9,195 nt of DNA from an uncultured Micavibrio sp. GTDB lineage: Bacteria > Pseudomonadota > Alphaproteobacteria > Micavibrionales > UBA1664. Each line of letters opens with the position of its first letter. The stretch's first letter is position 1. Location of the stretch: NCBI GenBank assembly GCA_937896295.1, contig CALBME010000154.1, forward strand, positions 1-9,195, read 5' to 3'. The notes under the pieces were generated by a model that was given only the letters and a program-made list of their open reading frames with translations, had not been told where the DNA came from and ran no database searches. This document shows, piece by piece, positions 1 through 6,423 of this stretch. A program made the translations under genes and the position numbers.

Positions 1-2
1 TG

Positions 3-782
3 CCTCATGGCCGCCCCGAATGGGTGCGCGGCTTCATCTTCAACCTGCGCCGCCCGCCTTTTGATGACCAGCGCCTGCGCGAGGCGGTGGCCCTTGCCTT
101 CGACGCCGACTTCATCAACCGCACGCTTTATCGCGGTGAAGGCAAACGCATCACCAGCATCTTCCCCAACACCGAACTCAGCGGCGCGGCAATACCCGCC
201 GCGCTCGACCGGCGCGCAGCCATGAAACGCGCGGACGCGCTGCTGCGGGAATCCGGCTGGACGGTTAAGGGTGGCACGCGCATGAAAGACGGCCGCCCCC
301 TGAGCTTTCAGATTCTGCTGGCCAATCCCGCCGATGAAAAATCGGCCCTGGCTTTTTCCGAAGGCCTCAAAAAACTCGGCATCCGCGTCAACATCCGTAC
401 CGTCGACGCGGCGCAGTTTGCCGGGGCGCTGGCCTCCTATGATTACGACATGGTCCTGCACTACTGGATCAACACGCTCTCGCCCGGCACCGAACAGATG
501 GTCTACTGGTCCTGCGATGCGGCCCGCAATCCCGGCTCCAGGAATTACAGCGGCGTATGCGACCCGGCCGTCGATGCCGCCGCCCTCGCCATTGCCTCGG
601 CCCACGACCGCAGACAGCTGGTCGAATCCGCCCGCGACCTCGACCGCCGAATCATGGAAAAAACCCTGTTTGTCCCCCTCTTCACCATCGGGCGGGACTA
701 CTGGGCATACTGGAATTCGCTTGAGCATCCGGCCAAAGAACCGCTTTATGGAAGCGTCCTTGAGTCCTGGTGGCAACGTTGA
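3..782 (+). CDS. Oligopeptide ABC transporter substrate-binding protein, family 5 (YejA-like), C-terminal part
   Basis: The reading frame is open at the left edge, so only the last 259 residues are present and the true start lies outside. The opening stretch has the family-5 solute-binding signature: a GFIFN strand, then RRPPFDD (about residues 16-22 of this fragment), then REAVALAFD and a W/F-rich segment ending in YWAYW and ESWWQR. In the family this region belongs to the second lobe that closes over a peptide ligand. YejA and related periplasmic proteins deliver oligopeptides or peptide-like compounds to an ABC importer (YejBEF in Escherichia coli). The RRPPFDD block and the SIFPNTELSG segment favour the YejA branch over OppA/DppA. 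The transporter permease genes are not downstream, so they would lie upstream or elsewhere. The GTG at 24 is an internal valine, not a start. Family assignment is firm; the ligand is unknown. Confidence 0.85.
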   Translation, partial: PHGRPEWVRGFIFNLRRPPFDDQRLREAVALAFDADFINRTLYRGEGKRITSIFPNTELSGAAIPAALDRRAAMKRADALLRESGWTVKGGTRMKDGRPLSFQILLANPADEKSALAFSEGLKKLGIRVNIRTVDAAQFAGALASYDYDMVLHYWINTLSPGTEQMVYWSCDAARNPGSRNYSGVCDPAVDAAALAIASAHDRRQLVESARDLDRRIMEKTLFVPLFTIGRDYWAYWNSLEHPAKEPLYGSVLESWWQR

Positions 783-814
783 TAGAGTCGACCAAAATTC
801 AAAGGAATCTTGCC

Positions 815-1402
815 ATGAACCGCCTGCTGCTTACGGTGTGTGCCACTCTTAGCCTCGCATCCTGCGCCCCCGCCTCCAGCCCCACGGGCATGAGCACCAC
901 GGGCACCTACCGCGCCCCGCAACAGACTGCAGGCATACCGGCCCAGACGCCGGAGGAACGCGCCGTCCGCAACGCCGCCGATTACTGGCAGCGCACCGAC
1001 ACCGTTTCGCAGCTGTACATGACCGGCCCCAAGGCCCAGCACCAGCTCAACATCGACATCGCCTCATGCGTAGCGCAGGTCAAGGAACTCGTCCGCCTCG
1101 GCTCCATCAGCCGCGCGACGCCCCCCTCGGGCATCGCCATGGCGCCCGACCTGCGCGAAGGCTGGACCTCGCCCACACGCGACGGCCCTCTCTATATCGA
1201 ATACACCAACTTCCAGGATTTCGATGGCTGCATGCGCCAGCAGGGCTGGGAACGCGTGAACTTCGTCAAACCTGTCACCGCCATCAATGCCTCGCGTAAT
1301 TACACCACCACCATTCTGGGTCACCCCTATGGCTGGAACACCGGTACCGCCGGTAACCAAAGTGGCAATTACAATTCAGGCGACGTTCAGTACAACCGCT
1401 AA
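815..1402 (+). CDS. Small secreted lipoprotein, function unknown
   Basis: This encodes 195 residues starting at ATG 815, preceded by AAAGGA at 801-806. The frame also runs from an earlier ATG at 770, but that would put 15 polar residues before the signal peptide and overlap the previous gene, so 815 is preferred. The N-terminus is a short hydrophobic signal (RLLLTVCATLSLASC) with lipobox LASC; Cys17 would be the lipidated residue. Ala follows it, which in proteobacteria does not act as an inner-membrane retention signal, so outer-membrane placement is likely. A Ser/Thr/Pro-rich linker (about 18-45) leads to a small domain with Cys85 and Cys139 in the contexts DIASC and FDGCM..QGW, a pairing seen in many small periplasmic lipoproteins and possibly a disulfide. 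The tail (about 165-195) is rich in Gly, Asn and Tyr. It starts 32 nt after the binding-protein gene and ends 14 nt before the transaldolase gene. I do not recognise a specific family. Confidence 0.8.
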   Translation: MNRLLLTVCATLSLASCAPASSPTGMSTTGTYRAPQQTAGIPAQTPEERAVRNAADYWQRTDTVSQLYMTGPKAQHQLNIDIASCVAQVKELVRLGSISRATPPSGIAMAPDLREGWTSPTRDGPLYIEYTNFQDFDGCMRQQGWERVNFVKPVTAINASRNYTTTILGHPYGWNTGTAGNQSGNYNSGDVQYNR

Positions 1403-1416
1403 GGAAACCAGTTAAA

Positions 1417-2073
1417 ATGAAATTTTTCGTCGATACCGCAGACCTGAAAGACATTCAGGAACTAAACGATCTTGGCATGCTGGACGGTGTGACAACCAAT
1501 CCGTCCATCATCGCCAAATCCGGTGCCAACTTCCTCGAACGCATTGCCGAAATCTGCAAGATCGTCGACGGACCCGTATCTGCCGAAGTCGCCTCGACCG
1601 ATTACGAAACCATGATGAAGGAAGGCGAAAAACTCGCCAAAATCGCTGACAACGTCGCAGTCAAGGTTCCGCTGACCGAAGCGGGCCTGCGCGTGTGCAG
1701 AAACCTGTCCGGCAACGGCACCATGGTCAACGTAACCCTGTGCTTTTCGGCGGTGCAGGCGCTGCTGGCCGCCAAGGCGGGCGCGACCTTCGTATCGCCC
1801 TTCATCGGCCGCCTCGATGACATCGGCCAGGACGGTATGGACCTGATTGCAGACATCCGCCTCATCTACGACAACTACCCGGACCTCAAGACGGAAATTC
1901 TGGCGGCCTCCATCCGCCATCCGCAACACGTGCTGATGTCCGCGCAGATGGGTGCCGATGTCGCCACCATTCCGGCGGCCACCATCAAGGCGCTCTACAA
2001 ACACCCGCTGACCGAAAAGGGTCTGTCGGCGTTTGTCGATGACTGGAAAAAAACCGGACAGTCGATCCTGTAA
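1417..2073 (+). CDS. tal: Transaldolase, short TalC/MipB-type
   Basis: The 218-residue product transfers a dihydroxyacetone unit between sugar phosphates in the non-oxidative pentose phosphate pathway (sedoheptulose 7-phosphate + glyceraldehyde 3-phosphate to erythrose 4-phosphate + fructose 6-phosphate), in the cytoplasm. It begins MKFFVDTADL and carries TTNPSII (26-32) and the Schiff-base lysine in VAVKVPLT (Lys83). The length matches the compact single-barrel subfamily, which also includes fructose-6-phosphate aldolase. Two positions separate the activities: E. coli FSA has Gln59 and Tyr131, transaldolases have Glu and Phe. Here they are Glu57 (VSAEV) and Phe129 (VSPFIGR), so transaldolase is the better reading. 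AAGGA at 1401-1405 lies 11 nt before the ATG. A hairpin terminator follows at 2111. Confidence 0.93.
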   Translation: MKFFVDTADLKDIQELNDLGMLDGVTTNPSIIAKSGANFLERIAEICKIVDGPVSAEVASTDYETMMKEGEKLAKIADNVAVKVPLTEAGLRVCRNLSGNGTMVNVTLCFSAVQALLAAKAGATFVSPFIGRLDDIGQDGMDLIADIRLIYDNYPDLKTEILAASIRHPQHVLMSAQMGADVATIPAATIKALYKHPLTEKGLSAFVDDWKKTGQSIL

Positions 2074-2110
2074 TCACAGGGTTTCCCACTTCATACAGAC
2101 AGCTGCCGCG

Positions 2111-2135
2111 ATACCCCACCACGTGGGGTATTTTG
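2111..2135 (+). terminator. Rho-independent terminator after tal
   Basis: A perfect 9-bp stem (ATACCCCAC 2111-2119 pairing with GTGGGGTAT 2123-2131) closes a 3-nt loop. It runs directly into a T-rich tract (TTTTGGTTTTT, 2131-2141). It sits 38 nt after the tal stop, where transcription has to end before the convergent tRNA-Thr. Confidence 0.8.
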
Positions 2136-2220
2136 GTTTTTGGGATACAGACAAACCGGCGGGCCGCTCTCTGGCCGCAGATTTCCAATGAAGATCGATT
2201 TTTTAAAGGGGAAAAAAGGC

Positions 2221-2295
2221 TGGTGCTGCTGGGGAGGATTGAACTCCCGACCTCGTCATTACCAATGACGCGCTCTACCACTGAGCTACAGCAGC
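2221..2295 (-). tRNA. tRNA-Thr (anticodon GGT)
   Basis: Read on the minus strand the gene starts GCTGCTG (2295-2289), which pairs over 7 bp with CAGCAGC (2231-2225). It has a D arm with GCTC..GAGC, an anticodon stem CGTCA/TGACG around loop TTGGTAA, and a T arm GGGAG/CTCCC around TTCAATC. Discriminator A is at 2224 and CCA is encoded at 2223-2221. The anticodon GGT reads ACC and ACU threonine codons. Beyond CCA the minus strand has TTTTTT (2217-2212), a likely end signal. The total of 75 nt including CCA is normal. Confidence 0.97.
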
Positions 2296-2311
2296 CCTTT
2301 GAACGAGGGGG

Positions 2312-2340
2312 AAACTAACCAAATTCGACTGCCCTGTCAC
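2312..2340 (-). promoter_or_regulatory. Sigma-70 type promoter for tRNA-Thr
   Basis: On the minus strand there is GTGACA (2340-2335), a 17-nt spacer, and TAGTTT (2317-2312). The -10 end is 16 nt before the first base of the mature tRNA, which leaves room for a short processed leader. The match to consensus is moderate; the spacing and position support it. Confidence 0.5.
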
Positions 2341-2404
2341 CAGTAAATATTAAACATCACGAACAGGGTGATTTTTGCCCGGTTTTGGGGCTAGACTGCC
2401 CCTC

Positions 2405-2566
2405 ATGAAAGCCAAGACGACCGACCGCGCCCAGGCCCTCCGGGACAACATGGCCAAACGTAAAGAACAGGCCCGCACCCGTGACCAGACCCCTGTCAAA
2501 CAGGCCGGGGATGACGGGCTTGGTGGGGCGGCCGGCGTCCCGGACCAGCAAAAGGGGCAATCTTAA
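2405..2566 (+). CDS. Small hydrophilic protein of unknown function
   Basis: This is a 53-residue product starting at ATG 2405. The N-terminal half is helical-looking and strongly charged (ALRDNMAKRKEQARTRDQ, residues 10-27), followed by a Gly/Gln-rich tail. Short proteins with an ALR.N..KRK.QAR core occur next to other genes in Rhodospirillales-type genomes; they have no known role, and this resemblance is from memory. There is no ribosome-binding site before the ATG. A -10-like TAGACT at 2392-2397 ends 7 nt before it, so the transcript could be leaderless. An extended frame from 2375 would begin in the promoter-like stretch and is less likely. It stands alone between tRNA-Thr and dcd. Confidence 0.55.
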   Translation: MKAKTTDRAQALRDNMAKRKEQARTRDQTPVKQAGDDGLGGAAGVPDQQKGQS

Positions 2567-2686
2567 CGATTGGCCGGTGGATGACCCGTCCCGTCCGTCC
2601 CTATTTTGTTGAATTAAGGCAAGCGAATGGGCTACCTATCAAAACCCTGACCAACTTAGACCATATTTGTGTAGGACCCTGATAAC

Positions 2687-3292
2687 ATGTCCGTAATGCC
2701 CGACCATTGGATCCGCCAGCAGGCGTCTGAATCCCAGATGATCGAACCCTTTGTTGAGAAACAGCAGGGCAACGGCATCATTTCCTACGGCCTGTCATCC
2801 TATGGCTACGATGCCCGCCTCGACAATTCGTTCATGATCTTCACGAACGTCTACAACTCCATCGTCGACCCCAAGTCTTTCGACAACAACGCCTTCGTCA
2901 AATTCGAAGGCGATGTCTGCGTCATCCCTCCCAATTCCTTCGTGCTGTGCCAGACCAAGGAATATTTCAAAATCCCCAATGACGTACTGGTGGTATGCCT
3001 CGGCAAATCGACCTATGCGCGTTGCGGCCTGATCGTGAACGTCACGCCCCTCGAACCGGGTTGGGAAGGCCAGGTCACGCTGGAAATTTCGAATACCACG
3101 CCCCTGCCGGCCAAGGTTTATGCCGGCGAAGGCATCGCGCAATTTTTATTCTTAAAGGGCGACAGCGCCTGTGAGGTTACATATGCAGCAAGAGCAGGAA
3201 AATACATGGGCCAGCGTGGAGTTACCCTCCCGCGACTCCTCAAGGACAGCCCAACCGTCGGAAATGACGGCAAGGACAATCAAGCCGCTTAA
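2687..3292 (+). CDS. dcd: dCTP deaminase
   Basis: The 201-residue product converts dCTP to dUTP plus ammonia, the main bacterial route to dUMP and hence dTMP. It starts MSVMPDHWI, the usual alphaproteobacterial N-terminus. It contains ISYGLSSYGYD (32-42), DPKSFD (61-66), the nucleotide-binding motif GKSTYAR (106-112) and EGQVTLEISN (127-136), where Glu133 matches the catalytic Glu138 of the E. coli enzyme. The family normally stops just after GVTLPRL (178-184); here there are 16 more residues, a polar tail that overlaps the start of murA. AGGA at 2673-2676 is 10 nt before the ATG. The gene opens the long plus-strand cluster; the 120 nt before it hold only weak promoter-like pairs (for example TTGAAT at 2609). 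Confidence 0.96.
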   Translation: MSVMPDHWIRQQASESQMIEPFVEKQQGNGIISYGLSSYGYDARLDNSFMIFTNVYNSIVDPKSFDNNAFVKFEGDVCVIPPNSFVLCQTKEYFKIPNDVLVVCLGKSTYARCGLIVNVTPLEPGWEGQVTLEISNTTPLPAKVYAGEGIAQFLFLKGDSACEVTYAARAGKYMGQRGVTLPRLLKDSPTVGNDGKDNQAA

Positions 3293-4604
3293 CGACAACA
3301 CCGCGTTTGACGGTGAGTCTGTGGCCCAGGACGGTCTTGAAAAGATCCGCATTGTCGGCGGCAACGCCCTCAATGGCACCATCTCTGTTTCCGGCGCGAA
3401 GAACGCGGCCCTGCCGTTGATGTGCGCGTCGCTGCTCTCGACCCAGCCGATCACCTTTACCAATATGCCCATGGGCCTGCGCGACATCCAGAACATGGGT
3501 GAACTGCTGCAGCATCTGGGCGTGAACATCACCGTCGACGGCGACAAGACCATCATGCGCCTGGATGGCGCGGCCGTGGACAACCACGTCGCCCCGTATG
3601 ACATGGTGCGCAAGATGCGCGCCTCCATCCTCGTCCTCGGCCCCCTGCTTGCCCGTACCGGCAAGGCCCGCGTCTCCCTGCCCGGCGGCTGCGCCATCGG
3701 CACGCGCCCGGTTGACCTGCACATCTCCGCCCTTGAACAGATGGGCGCAAAAATCACGCTCGAAGACGGCTACATCGTCGCCGAAGCGCCCGGCGGTCTG
3801 AAACCTGCCAAAATCCTGTTCCCGAAAGTGACGGTCACGGGCACTGAAAACATCATGATGGCCGCCGCGCTGGTGGAGGGGGAAACCGTTCTCGCCAACG
3901 CCGCCATGGAACCCGAAGTCACCGATCTGGCCGAATGCCTGGTCAAGATGGGCGTCGAAATCGACGGTATCGGCACCTCGCGTCTGGTCATCCGCGGCAA
4001 GAAACAACTGAACGCCGCCACCCACGACGTCATCGCCGACCGTATCGAAACCGGTACCTTCATGATCGGCGTCGCCCTCTGCGGCGGCGAGGTGCGTTTG
4101 AAAAAAGCACGCCCCGATACGCTCACCGCGCTCATCGCCCTGCTGGAAAAGGCTGGCGTGACCTTCACCGAAGATAACGGCGACGTCATCGTCTCCAAGC
4201 CCAAGGATGTCCGCATCAAGGGTATCGACATCATGACCGAACCCTACCCGGCCTTCCCGACCGACCTTCAGGCGCAGTTCATGACGATGCTCACGCTTTG
4301 CGAAGGCGCAGGCATGGTCACCGAAACCATTTTCGAAAACCGTTTCATGCACGTGCCGGAACTGGTGCGCATGGGCGCGAATATCTCGACCCAGGGCAAT
4401 TCGGCCATCGTGCGCGGCGTTGAAAAACTCAAAGGCGCCCCCGTCATGGCGACCGACCTGCGCGCGTCTGTCGCGCTGGTGCTGGCCGGTCTGGTGGCGG
4501 AAGGTGAAACCTTCGTCCACCGCATCTACCACCTCGACCGCGGGTATGAGCGCGTGGTGGAAAAACTGGCTGCCTGCGGTGCCCAGATCGAACGCGTGCG
4601 TTAA
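3264..4604 (+). CDS. murA: UDP-N-acetylglucosamine 1-carboxyvinyltransferase
   Basis: MurA adds the enolpyruvyl group of phosphoenolpyruvate to UDP-GlcNAc, the first committed step of peptidoglycan synthesis, in the cytoplasm. From ATG 3264 the product has 446 residues. Seen motifs are SGAKNAALPL (Lys46, Asn47, matching Lys22/Asn23 of E. coli), PGGCAIGTRPVDLH with the active-site Cys143 (E. coli Cys115, the fosfomycin target), YPAFPTDLQAQ with Asp334 (E. coli Asp305) and DLRAS with Arg400 (E. coli Arg397). The start is uncertain. Family proteins begin a residue or two before KIRIVGGN, which would fit GTG 3321 (427 residues, no overlap with dcd). ATG 3264 overlaps dcd by 29 nt. ATG 3183 has the best ribosome-binding site (GAGG, 6-7 nt upstream) but overlaps dcd by 110 nt and adds a low-complexity N-terminus. 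The function is not in doubt. Confidence 0.96.
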   Translation: MTARTIKPLNDNTAFDGESVAQDGLEKIRIVGGNALNGTISVSGAKNAALPLMCASLLSTQPITFTNMPMGLRDIQNMGELLQHLGVNITVDGDKTIMRLDGAAVDNHVAPYDMVRKMRASILVLGPLLARTGKARVSLPGGCAIGTRPVDLHISALEQMGAKITLEDGYIVAEAPGGLKPAKILFPKVTVTGTENIMMAAALVEGETVLANAAMEPEVTDLAECLVKMGVEIDGIGTSRLVIRGKKQLNAATHDVIADRIETGTFMIGVALCGGEVRLKKARPDTLTALIALLEKAGVTFTEDNGDVIVSKPKDVRIKGIDIMTEPYPAFPTDLQAQFMTMLTLCEGAGMVTETIFENRFMHVPELVRMGANISTQGNSAIVRGVEKLKGAPVMATDLRASVALVLAGLVAEGETFVHRIYHLDRGYERVVEKLAACGAQIERVR

Positions 4605-4624
4605 ACACGAAAACGGGGTGCGGG

Positions 4625-5113
4625 ATGATCAACCTCCAGCACTACATCCAGAAAATCGAACTCGACGAGCCGCGCATGCTCAAGCGCAGCGCGGTGGTGG
4701 AGGCGGAACGCGCCACCGCCGTCCGCGACCTGATCGAAAAGAACAGCTTTAAAATCCCCGGCAACGACCACGGTCCCTATTACGTGCGCGTGGGGCTGGA
4801 CGGTCACCGCCTGCACATGCGCGTGCGCGACTGCCTGCGCACCGAATTACCCGACATCGCGCTGTCGCTTTTGCCCTTCCGACGCCTGATTAAGGATTAT
4901 TTCCTGATCTGCGACAGTTACCAGCTCGCCTATCGCGCGGGCGACCGCACGCGCCTCGAAACGGTCGATATGGCCCGCCGCGGCCTGCACAACGAAGGCG
5001 CCGACATCCTGCGCGAACGCATGGCGGGATTTGCGGAAATGGACCACGACACCGCGCGCTGCCTTTTCACCTTGATCTGCGTGCTTCACATCGGCTCGGT
5101 GCAGCCATGGTGA
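4625..5113 (+). CDS. UPF0262 family protein
   Basis: This 162-residue cytoplasmic protein matches the alphaproteobacterial UPF0262 family, whose biochemical role is unknown. Family hallmarks are the opening IQKIELDE, the block PFRRLIKDYFLICDSY (84-99), MARRGLHNEGADILRER (116-132) and DTARCLFTLICVLH (142-155). The family is regularly found close to murA and infA in Alphaproteobacteria, as here. It starts 20 nt after murA with a modest purine-rich site (GGGGTGCGGG) and ends in a 7-nt overlap with the phosphatase gene, so the two are probably translationally coupled. The usual neighbours DUF2948 and hisD are missing between murA and this gene. Confidence 0.88.
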   Translation: MINLQHYIQKIELDEPRMLKRSAVVEAERATAVRDLIEKNSFKIPGNDHGPYYVRVGLDGHRLHMRVRDCLRTELPDIALSLLPFRRLIKDYFLICDSYQLAYRAGDRTRLETVDMARRGLHNEGADILRERMAGFAEMDHDTARCLFTLICVLHIGSVQPW

Positions 5114-5610
5114 CCCCGAAGGTGGTCACCCCACCAAAAGACACAGTGAACCGCATCATCTTCCTCTGCGACCGTAATACCGTCCGCTCGCCTATGGCTT
5201 CAGCGCTCTTTGACGCCGGGTCTCCGCAACGGGAGGTTTCGGTAAGCGAAACCGACCTGACCAGAACCTCCGAATCATACGGGATTGACGCCGACGACAT
5301 GGTCGATCCCTTTGCCTGCGCCGCCATGTTTGAGGAAGGCATCGACATCACCGGCCACCAGCCCCGCAACGCCGGGCCAAAGACGTTCCGGCCCGGCGAT
5401 CTGGTCATCGCCCTGTCTCTGCCCGCCTTTGAAACCGCCCAAAAATGGCGGGCCAAAGGGCAGAATCATGCGGGTTTCGAGCTGGAATTCTGGTCCCTGC
5501 CCGATGTCCCGTCCCTCAACGGTTCCCGCGACAGCATTCTGGACGGCTACCGGGCCATTGTCCGGGCCATCAAGGCCCATATGGACAATCGGTTTGGAAA
5601 GGGCGTATAA
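5107..5610 (+). CDS. Low-molecular-weight protein-tyrosine-phosphatase / ArsC-like family protein
   Basis: The 167-residue product has the P-loop C-x5-R-S of the LMW phosphatase/arsenate reductase fold in CDRNTVRS (Cys21, Arg27), right after a hydrophobic beta strand (RIIFL). Later blocks fit the same fold: DPFACAAMFEEGIDITGHQPR (67-87), DLVIALS and, near the end, WSLPDVPSLNGSRDSILDGYRAI. Asp133 is the likely general acid, although the canonical DP(Y/F) is DV here. An uncharged first turn replaces the usual CxGNxCRS, as in the branch found beside UPF0262 and infA. Whether it removes phosphate from tyrosine or acts on another phospho-compound cannot be told from sequence. ATG 5107 overlaps the UPF0262 stop; the first 12 residues (Pro/Lys-rich) are probably disordered, and GTG 5146 is an alternative start. 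Confidence 0.82.
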   Translation: MVTPKVVTPPKDTVNRIIFLCDRNTVRSPMASALFDAGSPQREVSVSETDLTRTSESYGIDADDMVDPFACAAMFEEGIDITGHQPRNAGPKTFRPGDLVIALSLPAFETAQKWRAKGQNHAGFELEFWSLPDVPSLNGSRDSILDGYRAIVRAIKAHMDNRFGKGV

Positions 5611-5630
5611 CCGCCATCTGTAACCAGTTG

Positions 5631-5635
5631 AAGGA
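5631..5635 (+). promoter_or_regulatory. Ribosome-binding site for infA
   Basis: AAGGA lies 9 nt before TTG 5645 and 6 nt before ATT 5642. It decides the start, because the frame is stopped by TAA at 5621 and has no ATG, GTG or CTG between that stop and the conserved N-terminus. Confidence 0.7.
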
Positions 5636-5644
5636 CCCCGTATT

Positions 5645-5863
5645 TTGGCTAAAGAAGACCTCATTGAATTCAAGGGCACGGTTCTGGAAGTGCTCCCGAA
5701 CGCGATGTTCCGCGTCAAACTTGAAAACAACCACGAAGTGCTGGCGCACACTGCCGGTAAAATGCGCAAGAACCGCATTCGCGTTCTGGCCGGTGACTCC
5801 GTCGTCGTCGAAATGACGCCCTATGATCTGACCAAGGGTCGCATCATCTTCCGCGAAAAATGA
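5645..5863 (+). CDS. infA: Translation initiation factor IF-1
   Basis: The 72-residue OB-fold protein binds the A site of the 30S subunit and works with IF2 and IF3 in start-codon and initiator-tRNA selection. The sequence is nearly canonical: AKEDLIEFKGTVLEVLPNAMFRV at the N-terminus, GKMRKNRIRVLAGD in the middle and YDLTKGRI near the end. The length is exactly that of the family. The start codon is TTG at 5645, aligned with Met1 of the family; the only other possibility is the ATT one codon upstream. The stop TGA overlaps the ATG of the next gene (ATGA, 5860-5863). It lies 34 nt after the phosphatase gene, within the same transcription unit. Confidence 0.97.
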   Translation: MAKEDLIEFKGTVLEVLPNAMFRVKLENNHEVLAHTAGKMRKNRIRVLAGDSVVVEMTPYDLTKGRIIFREK

Positions 5864-6423
5864 GCAGCGCGATCGCCCCGAACGGGAACATCTGCCTCAC
5901 GTTTGAAGATACCATTACACGCCAGCTGAATACCTTTGCGGCGCGCCACTTTAGCGGCATTGCCGATGGTTACCTGATCGGCCCGGACTCGGTCCCGCAC
6001 ATCACCATCTGCCAGATCCATCATGACAAGCCGCAGCCGCGTGCCTTCCGCCGCGATCTCGGCAAAATTCTCGCCGCGCCCGAACCCATCCGTCTTGAAA
6101 CGATCCGCCTTCGCCCCGGCACGCACGCGCATGCCGACCACACCTGGGTCGAATTCGCGCTGACATCGACTCCCGAATGGCTGGCCGACCTGAAGTTCGA
6201 GATTGAGACTCTGCTGCGCACCTACGAAATCACATCCCTGACAGGATGCGGGCCCGACTATCATCCGCACCTGACCCTGTGCCGTTTCAAAACCGCGGGC
6301 CAGACGGCCAACGCCGCGCCCAACGCCTTCACCATCCAGCCGGAACAGATGCATCTTGCGCTCGGCGGCGCCGACGCGAATGGACAGGTGCCGAAAATTT
6401 TCTGGCAGAAGACGTTCGCATGA
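5860..6423 (+). CDS. 2H phosphoesterase superfamily protein (2'-5' RNA ligase/cyclic phosphodiesterase type)
   Basis: This 187-residue protein has the two HxT motifs that define the 2H superfamily: PHITI (His47, Thr49) and HPHLTL (His137, Thr139), spaced as in bacterial ThpR/LigT-like proteins. In that family the two histidines act on 2',5' linkages or cyclic phosphates at RNA ends; the physiological substrate is often unknown, and so it is here. The N-terminus (NICLTFEDTITRQL) and the central ADHTWVEFAL strand fit the two-lobed fold. The start overlaps the infA stop and the stop overlaps the maf start, both as ATGA, so it appears translationally coupled on both sides. Its presence between infA and maf is not the usual alphaproteobacterial order as I know it. 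Confidence 0.8.
   Translation: MSSAIAPNGNICLTFEDTITRQLNTFAARHFSGIADGYLIGPDSVPHITICQIHHDKPQPRAFRRDLGKILAAPEPIRLETIRLRPGTHAHADHTWVEFALTSTPEWLADLKFEIETLLRTYEITSLTGCGPDYHPHLTLCRFKTAGQTANAAPNAFTIQPEQMHLALGGADANGQVPKIFWQKTFA

Noticed and set aside
770..814. Upstream ATG for the lipoprotein gene
   Set aside because: It would place 15 polar residues before the signal peptide and overlap the previous gene; ATG 815 has AAAGGA and a normal lipobox distance.
1462..2004. 180-codon minus-strand open frame
   Set aside because: Antisense to transaldolase; no motif and no ribosome-binding site.
1417..2073. Fructose-6-phosphate aldolase instead of transaldolase
   Set aside because: Glu57 and Phe129 match the transaldolase pattern rather than Gln/Tyr of E. 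coli FSA.
2133..2318. 61-codon plus-strand frame after the tal terminator
   Set aside because: It is mostly the complement of tRNA-Thr and its flanks; no ribosome site or protein character.
3240..4532. 430-codon minus-strand open frame
   Set aside because: It lies opposite murA, and its translation is His/Asp/Gly-rich with no domain character, typical of the antisense frame of a GC-rich gene with C-ending codons.
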